A stretch of DNA of 64,000 bases from Physcomitrium patens (Eukaryota; Streptophyta; Bryopsida; Funariales; Funariaceae), in assembly GCF_000002425.4 (NCBI RefSeq), contig NC_037275.1, forward strand, positions 14,093,426 to 14,157,425, in the 5' to 3' direction. Positions 34,919 to 47,886 of the stretch are shown here, in pieces; positions within the stretch are counted from its first letter, which is position 1; each line of letters opens with the position of its first letter. A program made the translations under genes and the position numbers. The notes below the pieces were generated by a model. It was given only the letters and a program-made list of their open reading frames with translations. It had not been told where the DNA came from and made no database searches.

Positions 34919-37900
34919 TTATAATATATTCTCTACATCTTTATCCAGTTCGTCTTTGTCACCTTCATTATCCAAATCACTTTCATCTTCTTGCTGCGGA
35001 ATCTCTATACCTTTATTAAGGTCTTCAATATTCATCTCTGCACGTCTTCGTTTAAATATTTTTACTCGCTTCCCTGCAATTGATATTTTCAATTTTATAC
35101 CATCTAACTCCTGTAATGAGTAAGTCACATTATCATGAACAGTTGTTACTACATATGGTCCAAACCAACGTTTTGAAAATTTCCACATAGTACTATGTTG
35201 GTTATCCAGACTATTATCATAAACAAGTATCCAATCACCTTCTTCGATTGCTTTAGGTCTCAATCAATGTTGCTTATCGAATCGCGCCTTGTTTTGTAAC
35301 CTTGCTCTTTTTAACCTTTTCAATGCTATCTGCACATCTTCCAATCTTTGCTCCAATTGTCGAATCCTAATAGCCAGAAGTTCTTTTCTTGTCAATCCAT
35401 CTTCCCATGGTAGCATACTCCAAGTAAGTACCTTTTCTTCAATCAGCATAATTGGTTTTTGACCTCTCATAAGTTCTACTGGCATATATCATGTCACCGA
35501 GCTATGTGTTGTTCGATCGGCCCGTAATGCAAATGACAAAAGCCGTGGCCACTCTTTAACTTTCCTATTACAAGCTTTAACTAATGCTTTTACAATCGGT
35601 GGGTGACCACGTTCGCTTTTTGCATTCCCTTCCGGATTATAAGCTGTAGTCAGTGATAGTTTAACTCCACATCTTTCAAAGAACTTACGAGCTTCTTGTG
35701 CATTTAATTCTCCACGATCTGCAGTGATTTTTCCTACGCATCTATAGTGGCAAATGACATCTTCAAGCAAAAACCTACAAATCCCCTCTGTAGATTTTGT
35801 CCTCAATGCTCTTCCTTCTACTTGATTTGATAAATCTTCACGAGCTAAGACCAAATATTTCATCTGCCATAACCCAACTGGCATAATAGCCAAATCAACA
35901 ATCCATTTAAAATGAATAGCGAGAGAATACGTAGGATGAAGGCCATCTCGATGTCGGATATTAGAATACGAATGACACATTTCATATGATTCTACAAATG
36001 AGAGCACCTCTTGATACATATTTTTCCACCAATATCGTTCCTTGAGTTTAGCAAAAGTAGCCCAGATTCCTCTATGCCCTGCCCATAAACTACCATGAAA
36101 CTCCTTTAATAATTTTAGTTTTTCTTTCTTTTTGCCTATCACTCATCGTGGCATCCCAATTCCTTTCTTCGGTCTCTTCCATAAGAATCCATCTCGAAGC
36201 AAAAATCCATATGCTTTTTTTCTTATTTGTTTGAATTTTTCTGTAAACCAATTCCCCTACTTACTCAAGGTATTCAAGTAATGATCAATATCCAATAAAT
36301 CTCCTTCATAAGATTCTTCAATAAATAGCTTGTCCTCCCTATTGAGATTTGATATTGAATAGAATTCAATCCGACGTCATCAATGTCTTCAACCATTTCG
36401 TCCTCCCTCTCGTATCTTACTCGAGATAGTATGTCTGCTACTAAATTGTCCTTCCCAGTAACATGCTTAAATTTTGGATTTAGTGACTTAATATAAGCAA
36501 TCCATCTCAACATTGCAATATCTGGCGTTGAACAGTTAGTAATCATTCCAAGCAATGGCAAGCAATCTGTTTCAATTACTACTACTGCCCCAATCAAATA
36601 GTCCTTTTCAGCTTTCATAGCTAAAACAACTCCCCAAAGTTCTCTTTTGACTTGCGAATATGCATGCTGACGAATACTTAAAACTTTAGCTCCAAATCAA
36701 ACTGCAAATCTATTCTCACTTGAATCATCTTCACCCATAGCCCATCCAATGGCAATTGGACTAGCGTCCACAGTAAGAATCACTGGTCTATTGTACTTAT
36801 AATCAACCTTCCTCAATATTGGAGGTGACATCAATAATTTCTCCAATATTTGCATTGCCTGAATATGCCTTTCTTCCCATTTAAATCGGTAACCCTTGCA
36901 TAATAATTCATATAATGGATCTGCTATTTGAGCATAATGAGGGATCCAGATTCGATAAAATATACATGCACCTAAAAACCTGCCAACCTCTGTTAAAGAA
37001 TCATAATCCTCTTTCATCCTTCCAATTGCATCAACTTTAGTCGGATCTGGTTTTCTCCCGTAAAATCCACATAAATGTCCAACAATCACAACCTCTCGTA
37101 CTCCAAATACGGACTTCATACCCGATAATGTAAGATAAATTCTCTAAGCCGAATTAAAATCTTTTCACAATCTTGTATATGATCAACAACATATTTGCGA
37201 CACCCCCTCGTATCTAAAGTTTCATCCTTGTCTCCTTCTCTGCACCCTTTTATAGGAACATCATCCAAAAAAGGCATAGTCTTTTCCGGAATAAAATCTC
37301 TCAATACCTTATTCATCCCATTCATCATATGTGCAATTGAGTTGGTCGCGCCTTGAGGAAGAGTGCACATTCTAACCAATCTAAGTGGTGTCCTCATCGT
37401 CGTCATATCTCTACTTCCTTTGGCAAGTTGAAATTGATCATAACCAGAATACAAGTCATCCATTGAATAGATTGCTCTTCCTGCAAATGCCTCAGCAAAT
37501 TCATCCACAATAGGTCCAATTCGTGCATTCTTAATAGTTACTGCATTCACCGGTTGCATATCTTGAATAAACCGTAGTGACCCATTCTTCTTAGGTACCG
37601 TAAACCATCGACTAGAATACGGCGCAAATGAGGGTTCCAATATTTTCATCTTTATCTTTTCTTTTAATAGTTCCATCAATTTAGGTAAATGTGCCCTCGG
37701 TACTGGAATCGGTCTTAGATTCTAAGGTACATGCAGTATAGTGAAGATAACCATAGGTGTTATAATATTTGGATCCACACACCCAATTTCATGAGATTCA
37801 AAGGCAAACAATCTACCTTGTTTAGCCAACATCTTTTTGAAACAAGTAATTTCCTCCGACAATAAAGAACCATAAGAACCAATCTTCAATTCTTCAAAAG

Positions 37901-38392
37901 TCTTTTTAGTGAACTGATGTCCAATACTCATTGGATCTCTTAAACTTGCTTCTTTTGATGCTTCTCCCATTTGTTCTTTAGAATCTTCTGGTAATGGTCC
38001 GGCAACAGGCTTTACCTTCTTATCTGCCGTTTTATATCTCGTCTCTATAGTGACTTCTGGTACTTGAAAAGATTCAAGTATGGTATAAACCTCTCTTGAA
38101 TGAATCTCAACAATCTTATCATTATTCCCTAACCCAATAGATGTAATCAATTCCAATGAATCTTCCAGTTCATTTTCTTCATAAACACCTAAAATCCTTT
38201 CATCATCTTGCAATGTACCTAACTTGCGTAATTCTCCTTCAATATTATATAATCTTTTTCTTTCTTTTCTTTTAAAATCATCAACTTTTTTATACATAAT
38301 ATTTCCATTCTCCAATATACCAATAAAACTTGCATCAAAGGCACCTTCATCTCATGAGAGTATTTCCTCTTTTGTACCTCCATAATCTCGCT
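34919..38392 (-). pseudogene. B1 pol: RT, RNase H, integrase, disrupted
   Basis: Reads in at least three frames. RT (37679-37116) has TVPKKNGSLRFIQD and FLDDVPIKG. RNase H lies at 37119-36274. The integrase zinc region (HGSLWAGHRG, then CHSYS, where the second Cys of the finger seems lost) and core (TADRGE, GNAKSERGH) lie at 36142-35489. The C-terminal part includes WFGPYVV and ends in an acidic tail (DEGDKDELDKDVENIL-like). No chromodomain was found. The RT motifs resemble basidiomycete Ty3 elements. Frame breaks at 37116 and near 36200 abolish function. Confidence 0.88.
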
Positions 38393-40466
38393 TTATAGTG
38401 GTACGTTTCCAAAATCCTTAAATCCTTCAACAATCTTTGGCAATGGTTTCTCCCTCAACCTATCTCGATTCCATTCATGGTTACGAGATACTGTTAGAAA
38501 TTGTACAGCTTTCCTCCCATCTTCGCTCCGTCTCCTTGCATAAAAAGAACCATCGTCAAGTAATTTTGTTTCCATCCGTGTTGCCGTGATATAAGGTTGT
38601 CCTAAAATCAACGGATAAGACGTTGTATCTTGAACAAAGAAATGTTGCTCCGTTGCAACATCCCCAATCCGAATTTTGACATCTGGACAAGCTCCATATA
38701 ATTCGCCCCGTGTGTTAATAGCTGCTCGTATTGCCCATCCATATTCCATATCAATTGGCCATTTTTGCTTCTTATAAAGATCTTTAGACATGAGATTTAT
38801 TTCAGAACCATGGTCGACTAAAGCAACAATTGGTTCTTCTATATCTCCTACTTTCACCAATACCTCAATAGTTGCCCTTGCCCAATGCTTTCAAGTATAA
38901 TGGCTCAAAGTTTCCATTTCCTTATCACTATAATCTTTGAAACGTACTCGTTGATTATATCCATTCTTTTCATTTGTTGGTTGCTTGTAACCAATATAAA
39001 CCTCTTCTTCATCTTTATATATTCTTGCATCAATAGCATGATTCATTCCGGTTTCACCTATGAATTGCCTCTTTCGTTTAATGCTGTCAATGATAACATC
39101 ATGAAACTCCTTCTTTGCAATTCCCAAGACTTCTTTCAATGTGAATTTCACCTTAGCGTTTAATATACGTTCTTCCAACACCCCTTTCAAATTTGTTGCC
39201 ACTTCAATGTCAGAAAGTAGTTTATAAGCAATTGATTTGCCTTTATCTTTTGTCTCCTTTGTTTTTTCTCCCAATGATGTTGAGGTATCCTTTACAGACA
39301 ATTCTTGTGAAGCTGCCTCCCGAGCCTTGTCTCCTCGAGTTTGCCTCTTAGAAGAATTTCCTTCTTTAGTATCATCAAAATTTCCTCGTCTCTTTTCTTC
39401 CATCAAAGGTTCATGTTGGCTCTTAGCAATATATGCATGAACTGAAAGAGACTCAACAAGATCCTCCCAACCTGTTGCACCTTGTATTGTAGCTGCAGTC
39501 CTCAATAATGCTTCTCGAGGTAATTTCCCTTCTTACATTGTAGAAACGGTAGAAGGCCAAAACTCACTAATTTTTGTTCTTCCACCAAGGTCATCATCTA
39601 AACCTGGTCTTGCCAATTTGATTTGAAGATCTCGCATTCCTCGTATAATTTCTTCCATCCCCATATGTGCTTTCTTTGATAAGGATGTCAAAGGTTGAAC
39701 TGTAGGCATTGTTAGTGGTATTGTACGTACAGGAGCTTTGGGTGCTTGTACTGTTTTTGGAATATTGCTCTTATCCTTCCTCCTTTCTCTTTTTGCAAGC
39801 AACCCTACCGCATCTTCAACGTTCTTCTACTTTGTTGTCAATCCTTCATCTTCTTCTTTGTGTTGAAGAAGGAGATCTAATTTCCCTTGCAATTCTCCTT
39901 CAGCAGCTTGAAGAAATAGATCAACTTTGTTCGGCTCCAATGTCAATTTTTCTACCTTCGATAATTGACAGTACTGCCTCTCAAATTTCCTTAGTAGCTT
40001 TGTTGCTTGTAAATTCTTATTCCAGAAACAGCTTCTTAGTAATGCGATCAGCATCTTCCAAGAAATATTCGTCTTTCAATGCATGTGAAAAAACCTCCCA
40101 TGAATTCTCATAACGATCCGTAATCAATGATATATGGTCTCTTATCTCCGGTATCATGGCAAGTCCAAATAATTCAACCATTTTCTTCTCTGAAACTCGA
40201 TTTAATTCCATTTCACGAATATAATATCTTAAATACCTTGAAATATTCTTTCCATCAAATTGATCAATTTTATTGACCACTGCTTGCAATGCTTTGGTTG
40301 CCAAAGCTTCCTTTCGATGATTGCTTTGCTGTTGCTGCATTGATAATGAGAAGGCTTGAAACATACTAGTAATAGATGGATCCATATGCATACCTTGTTC
40401 TTTAGAAGAATCCCCACCAGAAACTCCTCGCAAAGATCCTTCAAAATTTTTATTTTTATTTTTCAT
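38393..40466 (-). pseudogene. B1 gag-protease, disrupted
   Basis: ATG at 40466 (MKNKNKNFEGSLRGVSGG). The Gag core (ISRYLRYYIREMEL, HALKDEYFLEDA) is broken near 40017 by a frame change and stops. An aspartic protease with VDHGSEINLM follows in the gag frame and ends NVPL-stop at 38393. Protease therefore belongs to the gag ORF in this family, with pol starting in the -1 frame beyond. Confidence 0.88.
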
Positions 40467-40535
40467 AGAATAAAAATAAAATCAAATGAAATCCAATACC
40501 TCTCACCTCAAGCTTTCATTTGGGTTCACCACTTG

Positions 40536-41666
40536 TGTTATATTACGTATTTTCTTGCTTGAGAATGCATCGGGCGTTTGGCTGTAAGAGGTAGTATAGA
40601 GATTCGCTAATATTCATGCATTCTATCAGTTTTTGACTGTTGGAATATAAAAGATTGCAAGAATATATCGTAAATCTATACGGATGTCCTTTGACTGCTC
40701 GCCAAAATCCTTTTTGGCTCAGCCGATAGGTCTCTAGACATTACAGAGAACCCCAAACAACCCAATCTGCTAATCTCCTATATCGCTTTATACTCACGAC
40801 CTTGTATCTACTGACTGTCTTGTTAGATTAATCCAAAAATTTTCATTCACTCCGCATACTCAATCCTATAGACATCCTATTAATTCTTCAATCACAGACG
40901 TAACTTCGATTTCACAAAACAATCAAGAGTAATCACACCCACTTCATTAAAACCCCGATTCACTAGTACAACACATCGACTATTCAGCATTGATCGCCAG
41001 AAGTCCCTTTTTTGACCCTTACCTAGAAACCTTGTATCCTCCCTTTTTCTTAACCTCCCTCTCTTTTAATCCTAATTCTCCCCTCTTTCAAACCCTAGCC
41101 TCTGAATTTCTTCAATCTTCCATCTTGGATCTAAAATTCGCTCCTGCCATCAGAGCTTTCTCCTTCGTTTTTACCTTTAAGAGATCTTTTTATCGAAAGG
41201 ACGTTCCCAGAATGACAAAAAGGATGGAACATCCTGAAACAGAATTGGAGCCCCGTAATCGGGACCACATTGAGTCGTCTGATCAATTCAGGTCTCATAT
41301 TGGTTAAGAGGCCCGTAGTAAGACCTGGATGTTCCCGTAATCGGACCACATTGGGTTGCCCGACCAAGTCAGGTCTCATATTGAGTAAGAGGACCCGGAT
41401 TGGATGTCTTGAAATTGGATCCAATTGGCTCTTCAAATCAGGATCACCCGTCGTTGAATTGGTTCTTTTTCTTTCTGCTGATTCTCGTTATTGGAATCGA
41501 ACGGTGCATTTTAGTATATCCCGGTTGACTGTATCGGGGTAACTGACCTTGGCCTCTCAGTATTTGCATTGGAATCGTCGTTGCTTTTAATATTCACGGT
41601 AATTGAATATTAATAAAAGTCCCATTTCTTTATATTTTCACGGTATACTCGTGTTACAACACGACA
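40536..41666 (-). repeat. 5' LTR of B1
   Basis: Paired with 33725-34856. The first bases (TGTTATATTACG) have lost two CG-derived bases relative to TGTCGTATTACG. Confidence 0.92.
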
Positions 41667-42197
41667 TCGCCACATGGCTCTTAGTTAGATAGTATATATA
41701 GAGGCAAGAGTGAAGCCTTCTTCTTTCTTGTCAACGCCTTTCTAGTCTTAGTCTTGTTTCAAGACTTTCTAATCTTCTTGTTTTTAGTAATAGCCATTCT
41801 AGTTAATATTACATCACCTTTTGAGTAACTTTCTAGTTCTCTTCAGTGATAGAAGAGTGTATTGAGGATTCCTTTTCTTTGAGATTCATGTCTTTGACAT
41901 TGAATGTATTGAAGATGCCCTTTCTTTGAGATTCATGTCTTTGACAATTTGACAAGAGTGCTAACATATTATTTCTGTCTTGTTCTACAAGTGAGTAGAT
42001 TATCCCACTTCTATTATTGTATTTTGAAGGTTGCAGATTATCCACCTTTAAACAGAAAATCTTGTTTTCTAATACTGATCTTTTCCTTGAAGAGAGTAGA
42101 TTACCCCTCTTTGTGGGATTTATTTTTAGAAGTTGCAGTTTATCCTCCTCTAATTTAACTTTTGAATTCATTTGAGTTGTCTATAGAATGAGAGATT

Positions 42198-43223
42198 ATG
42201 GATGCTACTCTCAATAGAAGCGAGAATAGATTTCCAACTATAGTAGATTTTCATGAGCTTGTCAATACTTTAAGAGTAAAAATCTATATTTTCGACGTGA
42301 ATCATGGAAGTACTATGCCTATGCCTATGGAAAAAGTTCACAGTCTTCGATAAGAAGTTGTGTAGTTGAAAGAAGCCAGTACATCTACATTACAACCAAA
42401 TCTAGGGAGTTTTGCTTCTACAAGTATGACATGGATAAGGATTAATATGCCTGAGAAGTTTGATAGAACAAGATCAAAATTTTGAGGATTTTTGCAATAA
42501 GTCAAGCTCTATCTAAGGTTGCACCCTTTCCAATATCCTGATGGATTTATCCAAGTCGGATTTATAGGCATACTACTCTCTTTTAGTTTACATCTTTAAT
42601 GAAAAAAGATTCACGACTCTTTTATGATTTGAATTCATTTCTAGAAGTGTTTACGGCTATATTTGGAGAAAGTGATCGAAAATGAGTAGCAGAGACCAAA
42701 CTTCTATCCTTACGGTAAGGATCACGATCAGCCACTACATATGCTGCCGAATTCCAAAATCTTGCTTGCGACGTGGATTGGAATGACAAAGCACTTATCA
42801 ACCAATTTTGATATGGATTGAAGGATAGCGTCAAAGATTTGTTATTAACTATGCCGAAAGTAGAATCTTTGAAATAATTTATTACTCTAACCATTGCATA
42901 TGACAATCATTTATTTGAAAGGCATCAAGAACAAAGATTTAGTTGGAGAAGAATAAGTCAAGTAATGGCGGCAGCTCTCAAGTTTTTTGAAACTTATTTG
43001 TCAAAGCTAGAACCAATGCAAATTGATATGATACATTTTAAACCTCTCACGAAGTAGGAGAAGATTCAACGTCGCTAAAAGGGATTGTGTTTATATTGTA
43101 AAGAAGCAAAGCACACTGCTCAATATTATCCAAAGAAGCAACACAATTACAAAATGAGAAGCACAATTACCAAAGTAGATAATGTGTCGGAAAACAAATT
43201 TTTCCAGTTACAATAGGGATCGT
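42198..43223 (+). pseudogene. gag of A2, disrupted
   Basis: Starts MDATLNRSENRFPT and keeps about 51 codons before the first stop. Then come MPEKFDRTRSKF and further pieces with stops, and a zinc-knuckle remnant near 43080-43135 (YCKEAKHTAQYY). It ends at CAATAGGGATCGT, where the solo LTR inserted. Confidence 0.85.
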
Positions 43224-44965
43224 TGTTGTAATATGTGAAGTCTTGCTTGAGAATGCTCTGGGCACTTGTTTGTGGAAGGAAGAATAGAAATTGTAATAAA
43301 AAAATCTTAATTCTAATAGAATACTAAAAATTCTCTAATTAGAATATAATAATGCTAAGCAAACTTAATCAAATTCAAAAAAAACTTCAAAGAAATTTAA
43401 AACCAACAATAAGAATTCTTAAAGAAATATTAGAATGATCACAAATATCACTCAAATACATCTCAATTCAATCTTTATTTAATTCTAGTCAAAATCCTAT
43501 TGAACTTCATTCAAACTTTAGGCCAAAACTAATTAAATCTTAAACCCTAATAAAATCCTAAATCCTAAATCAAACCCTAAACAAACCTTAAACCAAACCC
43601 TAACCAAATCCTAAACCAAATTATAACCAAATCCTAAATCAAATCTTAAATCCAAAATCAAATCCTAATCCCAATTCTAAACCCTAAATAAAATCCTAAC
43701 CCTAAACCAAATTCTAATCCAAATCCTAAACCCTAACCCTAAACCAAACTCTAATTCAAATCCTAAACCCTAATCCTAAATCAAACCCTAATATAAATCC
43801 TAAATCCTAATCTTCAACCAAATTCTAAATTCTAAACCCAAAATCAAACCCTAATCTAAATCCTAATCAAACCTTAAACCAAATCCTAACCAAATCCTAA
43901 CCAAATCCTAAACCAAATCTTAGTAATTCCTACAATAGATTTAAAACTCAATAACTAATGAATAAACTATCGATCTTAATTCAAAATTTGCATACTTTTT
44001 AGAAAATAAGTTAAAAACAAGCACAAAAAAATTGAAAAGAATCGGAATTACCAAATTGATGATAACTTCAAAAATGTACTCGGTTATTGGTTGGACTCCT
44101 CCAATCTTGATGCCAATCTTCCAGAGCCGATATCTCTTCTTTACACCATTCGATTGATCTCTAAATTCTTAAGCACATAGAAAAACAAGTCTTATATCCT
44201 CTCATGCAAGTTTCACTCCAATTCAAGTAGTAGATTGCAAGAAATCTTAAAAACCCTCATTGGATCTAAAATTCTACTTTCTGAGACCTTGATCCATTTA
44301 AACCTCAATATCCTTCAATTCAACCATTAGATCGAGCTGAAATTTACAACACATATTAAATACAACTATAACCATAAACCCACAAAATTTCACCCATAGA
44401 TCTGCTACAAAACCCTCGAAATCACCCAAAATGTAAAACCTATTTTATTTTATAAAATCCTAGTCATCCAAAACAAACCTTGACTTTGTAAAGCTTTTAC
44501 CAAGTCATAACAACTCCAAATCACCCAAAATCAATGCCGATAGAAACCCTATCCAATTTTCTATCAAAATCTACTCTCCGATCTGCCAAAGAGTCCTTGA
44601 GTCACCATCAGAGTGCGGTTTTATGCCTCGGGGTCTGGTTTCGACCTCGGTTCATAACCGATTCTCTTCAGGTATCAAATTTCGTCTTCTTGAGGTAATT
44701 TTTACTAATTTTCACTCCTAACTCTTCCCTACATATGCTTATATCCATTATTTTTCTAATCTACCTTGTTTTGCCTTATTTATGGCCTTATAAAGTAAAT
44801 AAAAGCATAATTTGTAAATAGGCAGTATTAGTACTTTTAATTTTTCTACCCTTTGACTAATTTCTATTTTTCCAAGATAATTTGCTACAATATTTTTGAA
44901 GTGAGATCCTCAAAACATGATATTTTCTTCACCCTTTCACTTGTTATCCATGTTACATCATGACA
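43224..44965 (-). mobile_element. Solo LTR, D type, 1.74 kb
   Basis: Starts TGTTGTAATATG (like the TGTCGTATTACG of B) and ends CATGACA. It is flanked by TCGT (43220-43223) and CCGT (44966-44969), a 4-bp duplication with one transition. The surrounding A2 gag-pol junction sequence is complete if the insert is ignored. No internal retroelement genes remain, as expected after LTR-LTR recombination. It contains a long telomere-like tract. Confidence 0.8.
43540..43935. repeat. Degenerate telomere-like CCCTAAA/CCTAAAT tract
   Basis: About 400 bp of irregular AACCCTAA, AATCCTAAACC and ACCAAATCCTAA units inside the D-type LTR. The plant telomere repeat is CCCTAAA. Here units are mixed and spaced by CAAAT, so this is not an intact telomeric array. 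Confidence 0.75.
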
Positions 44966-46582
44966 CCGTGTGGCTGGAATCATGTCCAACACCTAGTAAA
45001 GGTCGTATCCTCTCCTCAGATCCTTCACCTTGTTTTATAAAAGAAGTATATTTAGGACCTAATAATCACAAAGTCTTTGCCTTGTTAGATTCAGGAGCCT
45101 CACCATGTTTTATAGACGAAGATTTTGTCAAAAATCAAAAAATAACTTTAATGAAGAAAGTTAAATCCGTACATATAGAAGTCATAGATGGTCGTTCATT
45201 GTCTTCTAGAAATGTTATCCATGAAACTATTCCTTTAGATATAGCAATTAAAGATCATAACAACGTAGTAGTATTTAATGTAATAAAATCTCCCTCTAAT
45301 CTGGTTATTTTAGGATTATCATGGCTAAAAAAATATAATCCTCAAATAGATTGGATTTCTCGTAACCTTAACTTTCATAATAGTATAATCCAAGATCACA
45401 TTAGCAAAGTAGAAGTATGTAAGTCCAGTACGTCCAAACCGTTACTAGTAGGTGCAAAAGCTTTCATGCATGCTGAAAAAGAAGGATCATCTTTTGTTAT
45501 ATATGCTACACCCATTTCTAATGGTGAAACAACGTCGAGTGGTATTCCTAAGCAATATCAAGAATTCCAAGACGTTTTTGAAAAAAAAAATGCAGATATT
45601 CTTCCCGAGCATCGATCTTATGATTGTTCAATTGATCTGCAAGAAGGAGCTCAACTACCATTCGGACAAATCTATAGCTTATCACAGAATGAGTTGGCTG
45701 CATTAAAAGAGTATATTGATGAAAATTTGCCAAAGAACTTCATATGCCATTCTAAATCTCCAGTTAGGGCTCCTATCTTATTTTAAAGAAGAAAGATAGA
45801 TCTCTACGAATGTGTGTGGATTATCGAGGACTCAACAAGATTACCATCAAAAATAAGTATCCTTTGCTTTAGATTTTAGGACTTCTTGACTAACTCAATG
45901 AAACAAAGATCTATACCAAAATAGATCTACGAGGAGCATACAACTTAGTTCGTATCAAAGAAAGAGATGAATGGAAGACTACATTTCGAACTAGGTATGG
46001 ATATTTTGAATATAATGTCATGCCTTTTGGACTCATGAATGCACTGACCGCTTTTCAACATCTTATGAATGATGTTTTTTGTGAATTTTTAGATGATGTC
46101 GTTGTTTGCTATTTAGACGACATTCTAATATAATCTAAGAACATAGAAGAATATGAGCTTCATGTTCGTCGTGTGTTACAGAAACTTAGAGATGCAGGAT
46201 TATATGCCAAATTAGAAAAGTATATATTCTATACTACTCAAGTGGACTTCTTAGGATACATCATTTCCAATGAAGGCCTTATGATGGATTCCAAGAAGGT
46301 TCAAACTATCATAGATTGAAAGATTCTAAAAATAGTACAAGATGTGCAATACTTTTTGGGCTTTGCTAATTACTATCAAATCTTCATCGAGAATTTTTCT
46401 CAAGTTACAGCTCCACTTATACGTTTGACTTGTAAAGACAAACTTGAGTCGAATAAAGAAGTAGAAGCATCATTTAATGCTTCAAAGAAGGAATTCGTTT
46501 CTGTACTAATCTTATATTCCATTGACTTCTCCAAGGTATTTTTTATGGAAAGAGATGCGTCAGATTTTGCTATAGGTGTTGT
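44966..46582 (+). pseudogene. pol of A2: protease and RT, truncated
   Basis: The protease frame is well kept (LLDSGASPCFIDEDF) and open to 45786. RT continues with frame breaks (YLDDILI followed by a stop) into RNase H (FFMERDASDFAIGV), which is cut at 46582 by a B-type LTR fragment. Integrase and chromodomain are absent. Confidence 0.88.
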
Positions 46583-46736
46583 TGTCGTGTTGCAACACGA
46601 CTATATGGTGAAAATATAAATGAAAAAGATTTATTAATATTTAGTCATTTTAGATGTTAGAAGTAGTGGCCAATTTTAGTACCAATATTCAGAGGTCAAT
46701 TAATGTTACTCTATTGCAGGCTATACTACCAAACGT
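46583..46736 (+). repeat. Truncated B-type LTR fragment
   Basis: Starts TGTCGTGTTGCAACACGAC and shows ATATGGTGAAAATATAAA and CCAATATTCAGAGG, like the start of plus-oriented B LTRs. It stops after about 150 bp at the B2 5' LTR. The rest is not found beyond B2. Confidence 0.75.
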
Positions 46737-47886
46737 TATCATGTTGTAACACGAGTATACCGTGAAAATATAAAGAAAGGGGACTTTTATTAATGTTCAG
46801 TTATCTCGAATATTGAGAGCAACGACCGATTCCAGTGCCAATATTCAGGGGCCAGTTTAGACACCCCGTCACAGTCGATCAAGGCATACTTACCAGTAAC
46901 AAAATGCTCCGTTCGAGTCCAATATTGGGAGTCAATAGAATCGAAAGGACTAAATCGATGACTGAGCGAATCTGACGTGAAGGACTAATTTGATCCAATT
47001 ACGAGAACATCTAGGTCTTACTATGGGCCTCTTAGCCACTATGAGACTTGAATTGGTCGGGCGACTCAATATGGTCCCGATTACGGGAGTTTTGATTCCG
47101 TTTCAGGCTGTCGTGTTCTCTGAGCCGTTTTAGGGAACGTTGTTTCTGGAAAAAGAACCTTTTGAAAGGCAAAAAATGGAGGAAAAAGCTCTGACGATGG
47201 AGCCAATTCTGGATCCAAGACAGAAGATTGAAGAAATTCAGAGGCTAGGATTTGAAAGAGGGAAGAATTAGGGTTAAAGGGGAGGATAGGTTAAGAAATG
47301 GAGGGGAGAGAATTAGGGTTAAAGGGGAGGATTAGTTAAGAAATGAAGGGGAGAGAATAAGGGTTTAAAGGAGGAAGAGCTAGCTTCATGCTTCAGGGGG
47401 GAGAGAAAAAAGAGAGAAAATTGGGGGTTTTTTTTTCTTCATAGGATTTGGGAAGACTTCTGGCGATCAATGCTGAATAGTCGATGTGTTGTACTAGTGA
47501 ATCAGGGTTTTAATGAAGTGGGTGTGATTACTCTTGACTGTTTTATGAAATCAAAGTTATGTCTATGATTGAAGAATTAATAGGGTGTCTATAGGATTGA
47601 GTATGCGGAGTGAATGAAATTTTTTGGATTAATTTAACAAGACAGTCAGTGGATACAAAGTCATGAGTATAAAGTGGTATCGGAGATTAGCAGATTGAGT
47701 TGTTCGGGGTACTCTGTAATGTCTAGAGACCTACGGACTGGGACAAAAAGGATTTTGACGAGCAGTCGAAGGACATCCGTATAGATTTATGGTATATTTT
47801 TATAATCATTTATATTCCAATAGTAAAAAACTGATAGACTGCTTGAATATTAGCAAATCTCTATACTACCTCCTACAGCCAGACGC

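Larger units (their letters stand above)
33725..41666 (-). mobile_element. Family B Ty3 retrotransposon B1, full length but disrupted
   Basis: LTRs 33725-34856 and 40536-41666 (about 1.13 kb) start TGTCGT and end ACGACA (right copy TGTTAT...ACGACA). They are flanked by the 4-bp duplication TCGC (33721-33724, 41667-41670). The primer site TGGTGAACCC lies four bases inside the 5' LTR, and a purine tract (AGAGGGGGTGGA) adjoins the 3' LTR. gag, protease, RT, RNase H and integrase follow in order on the minus strand, interrupted by several stops and frameshifts. The insertion split the 5' LTR of A2. Confidence 0.92.
33406..46582 (+). mobile_element. Interrupted family A element (copy A2)
   Basis: The 5' LTR lies at 33406-33724 and resumes at 41671-41946, split by B1. 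gag follows (42198-43223), then a solo LTR insertion (43224-44965), then pol up to 46582, where a B-type LTR fragment cuts it. No 3' LTR is seen. The Gag start (MDATLNRSENRF) differs from that of A1, so A2 belongs to a distinct subfamily. Confidence 0.85.

Noticed and set aside
33720..41671. A 5-bp duplication (ATCGC) for B1
   Set aside because: It requires the LTR to end in ...ACGAC instead of the TG...CA ends seen in every copy. The 4-bp TCGC reading agrees with C, D and the solo LTR.
43540..43935. A true interstitial telomere
   Set aside because: Units are irregular and lie inside an LTR with its own ends and target duplication.
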